From: VFZS01 sp964353255
Lineage (GTDB): Bacteria > Acidobacteriota > Terriglobia > Bryobacterales > Bryobacteraceae
Length of the DNA stretch: 54,439 nt
Assembly: GCA_964353255.1 (NCBI GenBank)
Contig: CAYGVJ010000014.1
Coordinates: forward strand, 1 to 54,439
Direction: 5' to 3'
The notes under the pieces: model-generated
The model's input: only the letters and a program-made list of their open reading frames with translations
Databases searched by the model: none
Told to the model about the DNA's origin: nothing
Program-made: the position numbers and the translations under genes
In this document: positions 23,120 to 30,393 of the stretch, piece by piece
Numbering within the stretch: the stretch's first letter is position 1
Layout of the letters: the number at the start of each line of letters is the position of its first letter

Positions 23120-23443
23120 CTAGACGTTGAAGGACTGCCCGCAGCCGCAAGTGGTGCGCACGTTGGGGTTGTCGAACTTGAAGCCGGACCCTTCCAGGGT
23201 CTCGCTGTAATCGACGCTGGCGCCTTCCAGGTAGAGCAGGCTGGCCTGGTCGATGAAGACGGTCAGGCCGTCGAACTGGAGCGTCTTGTCCAGGAAGCCG
23301 GCTTGGCTCTCGAAGTTCATCGAATAGTTGAATCCGGAGCACCCGCCGCCGACCACGGCGATGCGGACACCCTGGGGTTTGGGATCCTGGGCCTCCAGGA
23401 TTTCCTTGATCTTGGCGACGGCGCGTTCGGTGAGCTGAATCAT
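23120..23443 (-). CDS. Iron-sulfur cluster carrier/insertion protein, IscA/ErpA type
   Basis: 107 residues, the usual A-type carrier size. The three conserved cysteines are present as GGGCSGFNYSM and the C-terminal CGCGQSF. Other family marks are ITERAVAKIKEIL-like MIQLTERAVAKIKEILEAQD and SASLLYLEGASVDYSETLEG-like QASLLYLEGASVDYSETLEG. It receives and delivers Fe-S clusters to target enzymes. The ATG at 23443 follows GGGAGGAGGGGCTCAC, a strong ribosome binding site. It stands alone, away from a suf or isc cluster. Whether it is ErpA or SufA cannot be decided from sequence. Confidence 0.92.
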   Translation of the reverse strand: MIQLTERAVAKIKEILEAQDPKPQGVRIAVVGGGCSGFNYSMNFESQAGFLDKTLQFDGLTVFIDQASLLYLEGASVDYSETLEGSGFKFDNPNVRTTCGCGQSFNV

Positions 23444-23710
23444 GTGAGCCCCTCCTCCCAGCGGGCCTACCCTCAATTCTACAAGCCGGCAAGCGGCAGT
23501 TTCCACTCCCCAAGATGCGGTTTGCGGCCTGTAGTTGCCGGGAATCTGCTATTTTGGTCGGAGGTTGTCGCTGGAGGCCGGCCGTCGAGCCGGCGCCCCG
23601 AAATGCTTGAAACCGCAGCCGGTGGGGATACGTCGCACCGGTGTATGGGCAGCGCTTGCGGGGTCCTGCCGTTTCCGGCTTCCGGCCTACAGGCTCGGGC
23701 GAAGACGACG

Positions 23711-24310
23711 GTGAACCACCGCCAATCTGAAGAAGCTGCCCTGGTGCGGCGCGTGCAGGCCGGCGATCAGACGGCCTTTCGCGAGGTCGTCGAGCGGCAT
23801 CAGGCCAAGGTCTTTTCGATCATCTACGGGATCCTGCGCAACCACAACGACGCCGAGGATATCGCCCAGCAGGTCTTCACCAAGGCCTATTTCTCGATTC
23901 GGCGGTTCGACTTCCGCAGCTCGTTGCTGACCTGGTTGTACAAGATCACCGTGAACGAGTGCTACGACTACCTGCGGAAGAAGAAGGTCCGCAAGCTGGT
24001 CTACGAGAGCGACTTCAGTGCCGAGGACGTGCGGAGGGTGGCCCAGGTGGAACCCGCCAGGGATCCGCACGCCCCGGTGGACGTAACCGTGGCGCGGCGG
24101 GACCTGGTGGTGAAGCTGCTGGCGCGGCTGCCGGAGCAGGAGCGCACCCTCCTGCTGTTGAAGGAAGTCGAGGGTCATTCGGTCGAAGAACTCGCCCGGA
24201 TGACGGGAATCAACGAGAATACAATAAAGGTGAAGCTGTTCCGGGCTCGCCAGAAGCTGCTCAAGCTGGCGCGGCGACTGACGCGGTCGCCGGGGTTGGC
24301 AGCGGCCTGA
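23711..24310 (+). CDS. ECF sigma factor (RpoE-like)
   Basis: 199 residues. Region 2 is VFSIIYGILRNHNDAEDIAQ followed by QVFTKAYFSIRRFDFRSSLL. Region 4 is LPEQERTLLLLKEVEGHSVE then LARMTGINENTIKVKLFRAR. The linker is long (ESDFSAEDVRRVAQVEPARD). The GTG at 23711 is chosen because it gives a standard sigma N-terminus (SEEAALVRRVQAGDQTAFRE); an ATG at 23645 would add an atypical extension. Next come a small anti-sigma-like gene and a Spy-like periplasmic gene, so this is an envelope-response operon. Confidence 0.9.
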   Translation: MNHRQSEEAALVRRVQAGDQTAFREVVERHQAKVFSIIYGILRNHNDAEDIAQQVFTKAYFSIRRFDFRSSLLTWLYKITVNECYDYLRKKKVRKLVYESDFSAEDVRRVAQVEPARDPHAPVDVTVARRDLVVKLLARLPEQERTLLLLKEVEGHSVEELARMTGINENTIKVKLFRARQKLLKLARRLTRSPGLAAA

Positions 24311-24393
24311 CGGGACGGGCCGGCAAAGAAGCGGACAGTAAGATCCGCCGCCCGATGCGGGCAGTAGGTGGCACTACTGAGGGAAGGACGGCA

Positions 24394-24858
24394 ATGCACA
24401 GGCTGATCAAGGAACGCCTGGAAGAGTTGCTCAGTGCTCCGGGCACCCGGTTGCCTGCCGCGGTGGAGGAGCACCTGGCAAGCTGCCGGGAGTGCCGGGA
24501 GGAGTTGAGGGGCCTGGAGGAACAGGCCGGCTGGCTGGGCTTGCTGCGCGGGAGCGACGAGAGCGCGCCTGCGCCCGGCTTCTACGGCCGCGTGACGGAG
24601 TGCATCGAAGCACAGCAAGGGGCTTCGCTGTGGAACGCTTTCCTGGAGCCGGCTTTCGGGCGGCGACTGCTCACGGCCTCGCTCACGCTGACGCTGGCCC
24701 TGGGAAGTTACCTGGTCTTCAGAGAAGCCGAGGCTGCTTACGCCGCCCCGGCTCCCGAAGCCATCATGACGGTCGAAGAACACCCGCCAGGGCTGGGCGC
24801 CGACCCCCAGCAGGACCGCGAGACCATACTGGTGACCCTGGCCACCTACAGGGAGTAG
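24394..24858 (+). CDS. Anti-sigma factor with zinc-finger-like N-terminus
   Basis: 154 residues. The N-terminus has the HX3CX2C anti-sigma zinc motif (EEHLASCRECREELRGLEEQ). One hydrophobic segment (LLTASLTLTLALGSYLVF, about residues 90-108) should anchor it in the inner membrane. The short C-terminal tail (TVEEHPPGLGADPQQDRETI) is acidic. The ATG at 24394 follows GAGGGAAGGACGGCA. It sits 83 nt after the sigma gene and 7 nt before the Spy-like gene, so it is the probable cognate inhibitor. Confidence 0.8.
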   Translation: MHRLIKERLEELLSAPGTRLPAAVEEHLASCRECREELRGLEEQAGWLGLLRGSDESAPAPGFYGRVTECIEAQQGASLWNAFLEPAFGRRLLTASLTLTLALGSYLVFREAEAAYAAPAPEAIMTVEEHPPGLGADPQQDRETILVTLATYRE

Positions 24859-24865
24859 GCCGGTC

Positions 24866-25249
24866 ATGGCTCCTGCCGGTGTCCCCTCCTGGCGGAACCC
24901 GCGCGTGCTGCGCATCCTGGTGGTGGTCTTCCTGTGCGGAGTCAGCGCGGGCATGCTGGTCATGGGGCTGGGCCTCCGCCGCTCGACCTACGCTAGTCAG
25001 CCCTCCTGGCGGGAGAGCGGCAAAGAGATCACGCTTCAGCGCTTCAAGAAGGAGCTGAATCTCACTCCGGCGCAGGCTCAGCAGCTCGAAACCGTGCTGG
25101 ACGATTTCTTCATGTACTACCACACGCTTCAGGCGCAGTTGGACGATGTGCGGGCCACCGGCAAGAAGCGCATTCTCCGCCTGCTGGACGAAGAGCAGAA
25201 GCGCAAGTTCGAGAAACTGACCGCGGAGCTTCAAGCCAAGCTGCGGTAA
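24866..25249 (+). CDS. Periplasmic Spy/CpxP-like (heavy-metal sensor type) protein
   Basis: 127 residues. An N-terminal membrane or signal anchor (VLRILVVVFLCGVSAGMLVM) is followed by a helical domain with the LTxxQ-type motif LNLTPAQAQQLETVLDDFF, then ILRLLDEEQKRKFEKLTAEL. This matches CpxP/Spy/CnrX-like periplasmic proteins, which chaperone or sense misfolded proteins or metals. It lies directly after the anti-sigma gene and may be its periplasmic partner, as CnrX is for CnrY/CnrH. No metal ligands could be assigned. Confidence 0.7.
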   Translation: MAPAGVPSWRNPRVLRILVVVFLCGVSAGMLVMGLGLRRSTYASQPSWRESGKEITLQRFKKELNLTPAQAQQLETVLDDFFMYYHTLQAQLDDVRATGKKRILRLLDEEQKRKFEKLTAELQAKLR

Positions 25250-25405
25250 AGGGCTGAGACGAGGCGGTTTCGACCCCGGCCGGGTGCGCGCCAGGAGCAT
25301 GCTGGCGGGGCTCACGTCGGAGTTCGACATCGAGCCGGCGTAGCCGGGCGCAGGAAAAACTGGTCACCCGCCGCGGACGGCACTACAATACAAGAGGGAA
25401 GTGCC

Positions 25406-26833
25406 ATGGGAGCGGCTGCGCCTCACGTCTCGCCTTATGGCGGCTCCTGGTACCCTGGCGACCGGGCGGAACTGCGCGAGCTGCTGGAGGAGTTGTTCGA
25501 GAACTCCGAGCGCCGCGCCGGGCGCTACCTGGCCCCGAAGCCGCTGGCTTTCGTGGTGCCGCACGCCGGGCTGGTCTATTCCGGCAGCGTCGCTGCCACA
25601 GCCTATCGCCACCTCAGCGCCGAACCGCCGCAGCGCGTTTTCCTGCTCGGATTCCCGCATCGCGGCGCGGCTGCGGGGGCCTGGATCCCGGACGTTTCGG
25701 CCTACCGTACCGTGCTGGGCGAGGTGCCCGTGGACCGCGCGACGGTGCGGGACCTGCTCGCCGGCGGGCCGTTCCGGAGCCTGCCCGAGTCGGTGCTGTG
25801 TGACCACTCGGTCGAGATTCAGCTTCCGCTGCTCCAAAAGGCCGCGCCGGAGGCCAGCGTCGTGCCGATCTACGTCAGCCAACTGGACGCAGCCACGCGC
25901 GAGGCCGCGGCGCAGGCGCTGTCAAAACACATCCAGCCGGGCACAGCGCTGCTGGCCAGTTCCGACTTTACGCATTATGGCCGGGATTTTGGCTTCCAGC
26001 CCTTCCCCGCCGACGAGATGGCTGCCGAGCGGCTGCGGGAGCTGGATGAGCAGGTCATCGAGGCCGCGAGCAGCTTGCGGCCGGAGCTGTTCTTCGAGGC
26101 CCTGCGGGCTACTTCGGCTACCGTTTGCGGCACCCAGCCGATCTCTTTGCTGCTGGCGGCTCTGCGGCTGGCCGAGGGCCAGGACGAGGTCTTCCAGGAG
26201 CTTCTCGACTACCAGACCTCCGGCGAGATAACGGGAGACTACCACCACTCGGTCAGCTACGCGGCGCTGGGTTACTTCCGTTTCAGCTCCTATCAGTTGG
26301 AACCGGAGGACCAACAACTCTTGTTGGAGGCGGCCCGGCGCACGCTGGGACATTATCAGCAGACCGGAGAACGCCGGCCGGTTCCGCCAGAGCGCGCGAT
26401 CCTGGCCCTGGAGCGCCGGGCGGCGGCTTTCGTCAGCCTGCACAAGGAGGGCCGGCTGCGTGGCTGCGTAGGCCGGCGCGCCTCGGACGAGACGCTGGCG
26501 CAGGCGGTGCCGGAGCTGACCTTGGCCGCAGCCCTGGAGGACAGCCGCTTCGAGCCGCTCGACCCCTCCGAGACCGGGCTGGACCTGGAGATCTCGGTGC
26601 TGTCGCCCATGAAGCGCATCCCTGATCGGGACTGTTTCCGCGCCGGCATCCACGGGGTCTTCCTGGAGGCGGGCCACCGCCACGCCCTGTTGCTGCCGCA
26701 AGTGGCGACCGAGGCCCGCTGGGGCGCCAAGCAGTTCTTCGCTGCCCTGGCGCGCAAGGCCGGCGTGAGCGCGGAAGTGTACCGCGACCCGGCCACCCGC
26801 CTGTACGCTTTCCGGGCGCAGATTCTACGTTGA
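25406..26833 (+). CDS. Memo-AMMECR1 fusion protein (AmmeMemoRadiSam B and A)
   Basis: 475 residues. Residues 1-285 are a Memo-like domain: VVPHAGLVYSGSVAATAYRH, CDHSVEIQLPLLQ, ASSDFTHYGRDF and ATVCGTQPISLLLAAL. Residues 295-475 are an AMMECR1 domain: AAAFVSLHKEGRLRGCVGR, EISVLSPMKRIPD and LLLPQVATEARWGAKQFFAA. The two families normally occur as separate genes with a radical-SAM third partner, which is not in this window. The biochemical role of the trio is not firmly established. The ATG at 25406 follows GAGGGAAGTGCC, and a TACAAT lies 16 nt upstream. Confidence 0.92.
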   Translation: MGAAAPHVSPYGGSWYPGDRAELRELLEELFENSERRAGRYLAPKPLAFVVPHAGLVYSGSVAATAYRHLSAEPPQRVFLLGFPHRGAAAGAWIPDVSAYRTVLGEVPVDRATVRDLLAGGPFRSLPESVLCDHSVEIQLPLLQKAAPEASVVPIYVSQLDAATREAAAQALSKHIQPGTALLASSDFTHYGRDFGFQPFPADEMAAERLRELDEQVIEAASSLRPELFFEALRATSATVCGTQPISLLLAALRLAEGQDEVFQELLDYQTSGEITGDYHHSVSYAALGYFRFSSYQLEPEDQQLLLEAARRTLGHYQQTGERRPVPPERAILALERRAAAFVSLHKEGRLRGCVGRRASDETLAQAVPELTLAAALEDSRFEPLDPSETGLDLEISVLSPMKRIPDRDCFRAGIHGVFLEAGHRHALLLPQVATEARWGAKQFFAALARKAGVSAEVYRDPATRLYAFRAQILR

Positions 26834-26883
26834 GCAGGGTCCGGAATCAGTTCGGATCTTCGGGTGGCAGCCCGATCGCGGTC

Positions 26884-27534
26884 TCAAGAACGCCGCCGCC
26901 TCAGCAGGAGCAGCCCCGCCAGCCCGGTTCCCAGCAGCGCCATCGACGCGGGCTCGGGAATAAGCGTTCCTGAAAAGCCCGCCGTCGCATTCGGGCCAGA
27001 CAGCTCAGAAAAGGCCACTGGGCCAACGGAGAGAGGAGCGTTCGCCGGAGCCTCGAAGTTCGCCACAAAGGTCGAGTTGCTGAACTCGGGAGCGGTCGTG
27101 AACGCGCAGCCAAGCCCAAACAATCCGCAGCCGGTGCCCGGATTGTAGTGGTCCACATCGACCCTGAACCGCAAGATTTCGCCCGGCTCAAAGTCGTCGA
27201 ACGTAATCGTCAGAGAGGTCGCGCCGTTCCGCGCCGCCTGGGTCCCCGGAGTGACGCTCGTGACGCCGGTGGCAACGTCGTAACCCGCCGTGAATACCAA
27301 CGGAAACCAAGTGCCGTAGCCCGGCGCGGCCGCCGTGGTGTCGAAGAACTTCTGCGGCGACGACCCCAGGTCAATCGTCAGGCTAGTCAGCCGGGCGCTG
27401 GGGTCTGATGACGAGAAGGTGATGACGAAATAATCAGAAAACAGACCGCCTTCCGAGAAAAGCGCCGCACCGTCGATAGAAGCAGCGCTCAGGAGCACGG
27501 CCGAGCAAAGCACGCAAACCGCCACCTTCCACAT
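26884..27534 (-). CDS. PEP-CTERM sorted exported protein
   Basis: 216 residues. The N-terminus is a signal peptide (VAVCVLCSAVLLSAAS). The C-terminus is a textbook PEP-CTERM sorting signal: PEPASMALLGTGLAGLLLLR followed by a basic tail RRRS. The middle is beta-rich (ARLTSLTIDLG, ATSLTITFDDFEPGEILRFR) and has no known enzymatic domain. Such proteins are cut and released by an exosortase (EpsH), which would have to be encoded elsewhere. The ATG at 27534 follows AAGGAGGTCGGAG. The gene stands alone. Confidence 0.88.
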   Translation of the reverse strand: MWKVAVCVLCSAVLLSAASIDGAALFSEGGLFSDYFVITFSSSDPSARLTSLTIDLGSSPQKFFDTTAAAPGYGTWFPLVFTAGYDVATGVTSVTPGTQAARNGATSLTITFDDFEPGEILRFRVDVDHYNPGTGCGLFGLGCAFTTAPEFSNSTFVANFEAPANAPLSVGPVAFSELSGPNATAGFSGTLIPEPASMALLGTGLAGLLLLRRRRS

Positions 27535-27664
27535 CTCCGACCTCCTTCGGTTGACCTTTGTCGATACTACCCTGGCTAGTGCGGGCTGTCAAGGTAGGCG
27601 GACGGATTTATGAGTACTAGAACTGACACCCCGCCGCACGCCCTGCCTCCGCCCGGCTTTCCTC

Positions 27665-27670
27665 TATACT
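27665..27670 (+). promoter_or_regulatory. -10 element of a likely leaderless promoter (addB)
   Basis: TATACT ends 8 nt before the addB ATG at 27679, leaving no room for a ribosome binding site after the transcription start. A -35 was not convincing. Confidence 0.45.
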
Positions 27671-27678
27671 GAGCGGGA

Positions 27679-30393
27679 ATGCTGCTCGTGTCCAGCCGGC
27701 CCGCGGCGGGTCCGCACCCGTCAATTCTCGGGCCGGTTCGTCGCGCGCTGGCCCAGGAAACCACCGACTTCCGCCTGCTCGTGCCCACGGCCACTCTGGC
27801 CGAACATCTCCGGCACGAGCTGGCCCGAGAACGGGGTTTCCTGCGCCCCAGGCTGGTCGTCACGCTCTCTCAGTTCCTCGAACCCTGGACCGGGGATCTT
27901 CCCGAGGTCTCGCAGGCCACCCTCGAGTTGGTCGTCCAGGCGGCGCTCGAACGCACCGAGCCGGAGGAGTTTCGCCAAGCCGCACAGCTTCCGGGCTTCC
28001 GGCGCCTCCTGGCCGAGTTGATAGACGAGTTCTCGACCGCGGGCTGCGACCGCCGCCGGCTGGCCCGAGCACTCGACGACCAGCCTGTGGAAGCCCCGCT
28101 GGCGCGGGCCTTCCTGGCCGTCTATCAGGAAGTGGAGAGCGAACTGGAGCGGCGGGGATGGGCCTTGCGGGCGGGGGTGCTGGCCCGTGCGGCGCGCGAG
28201 ATTCGCGCGCGTGGCCTGCCCGGCGTGCGGCAGGTCTTCCTCGACGGCTTTTTCTCGTTCAGCGAGCCGGAGCTGGCCCTGATCGACGCCTTGCGGCAAC
28301 ACGCGGATCTCACCGTGGCGCTGCCGCCGTGGGCGGGATCGGAGGCGGCGCGCGCGGCGCTCGTCGGGATGGGCTTGCTGGAAGAGACTGCGCCGGCCTC
28401 GGAAGATGCTCCCACGGTCACTGTCATCGCTGCCGTCAATCTCGAGCAGGAAGTCGAGGAGATTTGCCGCAGGATACTCGAACAGGTCGAGCGGGACCGC
28501 CAGTTCCGCGAGATCGGCATAGTGCTGAGGACCGGCGAGCCCTACGTCCCGATTCTGCGAACGACGCTGGAGCGTTTCGGGATCCCCGGCCGCTTCTACT
28601 TCGCAGCTCCACTGGCGCAGCACTCGATGGCCCGCTACCTGGCTGGCGTCATCGAGGCGATGCTGGGCGGCTGGGACCACGCAGCCACTCTGGCGGTGCT
28701 CAAGATGACCGCCTCGGGCTTCGGAGGAACACCCGCCTGCGACCAGTTCGATTTCGCCGTGCGCGCGCGCCTGCCCGGCCAGGGCCTGGCAGGACTGCGC
28801 GGCCTCTCGCAGGACCCCCGCTTGGAGGCCCTTCTGGACCGCTTCGCCGCGCTGGAGGACTGGCGCGGGTGGCGGCTGCCGGGGTGCGGATGGGCGCGGC
28901 AGGCTCAGGCTCTCCGCTCGCTGATCGAACCGCCGCCGATCGCCGACGGCTGCTCGCAGGAAACCGCCGGGCTGTGGCGCAGCCAGGCTGCCGCGCTGGA
29001 AGCCCTCGAGGCGGCGCTGGAGGAAACCTCGACCGCTCTCGGGGACGATCAGCCGATGGCGTTCGCCGAGTTCTGGCAGGCCGCCAAGGTGGTGCTCCAG
29101 GAAACGCGGCTGCGCGTGCCCGACCGTCGCCCCAACGTGGTGCAGGTGATGGATGTGTTCGAGGCCCGCCAGTGGGCGCTGCCGGTGGTGTTCATCTGCG
29201 GGCTGCTCGAAAAGCAATTCCCGCTTTACCATCCGCAGGATGCGATCTTCCCGGACGCCGCCCGCGAGCGCCTCCGGGCGGCCGGGCTGCGCCTGGCGAC
29301 CACCATCGAGCGGCGCCACCAGGAAAAGCTCCTCTTCGAGCTGGCCACCAGGCAAGCCACTAGCGAGCTGGTGCTCAGCTATCCGGAGTGCAACGCCAAA
29401 GGTGAACTCAACCTGCCGTCGTTTTTCCTGGAGGGATTTGCGACAGACACAGGTAGGAATGACACAGGCAGGAATGCCTGTGCCACTGCTGCTGGTCTGC
29501 GCCGGCCAGTGGCCATTTGTGAGGAGGGTCTGCTGCGCCGCATCGGGACGCGCCGTGCCGTGCTCCCGCCTTCGGCGATCGAGGACTTCTTGCAGTGCCC
29601 GTTCCTGTTCTTCGCCAGGTACACGCTCGAACTGGAGCAGCCGCCCGCGCGCCCCGAGGAGCGCCTGGACGCGCTCCTCCAGGGCGGCATCGTGCACCAG
29701 GTGCTGGCCGCCTGGCAGTCCGGGCAGCAGCCCTTGGAGCCGCTTTTCGAGCACGTCTTCGAGCAAACCTGCTCCCGGGAACGGGTCCCGGAGGGTTGCC
29801 GCAAGGAACTGGCCCGCTTGAGAATGCTGGAAGACCTGCGCCGGTTCGTGGGCGATCCGCCGGCGCTGGAGGGCTGGGAGGTCCACACGGAGACCACCAT
29901 CCAGTTCGCCCTCGGGGAAGAAACACAGACCAAAGGGCGCATTGACCGCTTCGACGTGAGCCCGAAGCGCGAGGCCGTGGTCTTCGACTTCAAGTACACT
30001 CGCCCCCAAGGGATACGGAAGCGGGTGCGGGGGCACGAAGAAGGCCTGTACGTGCAAGGGGCTCTATACCTACTGGGACTAGAGAGCCAGTTCGGGTATC
30101 AGCCCGCCGGCTGGTTCTACTACGGCCTGAAGAAGGAGCTGAGCTGCAACGGCTGGCACATTGGGCTCCCCGGATTCCAGAAGACGGGCACCGTTTGCCT
30201 GCGCGAGGAGCTGCGCGAGCAGCTCGAGCAGACCAGGTCCGTGAGCCTCGGCGTGGCCCGCCAGATTCGGGAAGGGCGCATCGAGGCGGCGCCTGCGGAT
30301 CCGCAAAAATGCGAGAACTGCGCCTTCCGGGACGTCTGCCGGGTGCGGACGGCGGCCGCTCTGGCGCTGGCCGCGGGAGAAGGGGCGCCGTGA
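27679..30393 (+). CDS. addB: AddB-type helicase-nuclease subunit (PD-(D/E)XK)
   Basis: 904 residues. The N-terminal two thirds resemble the AddB inactivated-helicase fold (TDFRLLVPTATLAEHL, EIGIVLRTGEPYVPILRTTL, VQVMDVFEARQWALPVVFIC), but no Walker A GKS/T is visible. The C-terminal nuclease domain has TKGRIDRFDVSPKREAVVFD then FKYT, a PD-(D/E)XK core. An Fe-S cluster is indicated by Cys in SAIEDFLQCPFLFFARYTL and by CENCAFRDVC (CX2CX5C), as in AddB. It overlaps addA by GTGA. Residues about 590-603 are encoded by a palindromic repeat. The likely role is double-strand break processing. Confidence 0.85.
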   Translation: MLLVSSRPAAGPHPSILGPVRRALAQETTDFRLLVPTATLAEHLRHELARERGFLRPRLVVTLSQFLEPWTGDLPEVSQATLELVVQAALERTEPEEFRQAAQLPGFRRLLAELIDEFSTAGCDRRRLARALDDQPVEAPLARAFLAVYQEVESELERRGWALRAGVLARAAREIRARGLPGVRQVFLDGFFSFSEPELALIDALRQHADLTVALPPWAGSEAARAALVGMGLLEETAPASEDAPTVTVIAAVNLEQEVEEICRRILEQVERDRQFREIGIVLRTGEPYVPILRTTLERFGIPGRFYFAAPLAQHSMARYLAGVIEAMLGGWDHAATLAVLKMTASGFGGTPACDQFDFAVRARLPGQGLAGLRGLSQDPRLEALLDRFAALEDWRGWRLPGCGWARQAQALRSLIEPPPIADGCSQETAGLWRSQAAALEALEAALEETSTALGDDQPMAFAEFWQAAKVVLQETRLRVPDRRPNVVQVMDVFEARQWALPVVFICGLLEKQFPLYHPQDAIFPDAARERLRAAGLRLATTIERRHQEKLLFELATRQATSELVLSYPECNAKGELNLPSFFLEGFATDTGRNDTGRNACATAAGLRRPVAICEEGLLRRIGTRRAVLPPSAIEDFLQCPFLFFARYTLELEQPPARPEERLDALLQGGIVHQVLAAWQSGQQPLEPLFEHVFEQTCSRERVPEGCRKELARLRMLEDLRRFVGDPPALEGWEVHTETTIQFALGEETQTKGRIDRFDVSPKREAVVFDFKYTRPQGIRKRVRGHEEGLYVQGALYLLGLESQFGYQPAGWFYYGLKKELSCNGWHIGLPGFQKTGTVCLREELREQLEQTRSVSLGVARQIREGRIEAAPADPQKCENCAFRDVCRVRTAAALALAAGEGAP
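29448..29486 (+). repeat. Palindromic repeat (family B) in frame inside addB
   Basis: CACAGGTAGGAAT and CACAGGCAGGAATGCCTGTG (followed by CCAC) form a partial direct repeat and a palindrome. They match the 11333-11352 palindrome. Read in the addB frame they give TDTGRNDTGRNACAT without shifting or stopping the frame. Confidence 0.75.

Noticed and set aside
25253..25363. Short frame between the Spy-like and Memo genes ending TSEFDIEPA
   Set aside because: Too short, with no start with a ribosome binding site and no recognisable motif.
27721..30057. 778-codon open frame antisense to addB
   Set aside because: Low-complexity Gln/Arg/Leu composition with no domain; the opposite strand has clear AddB nuclease motifs.
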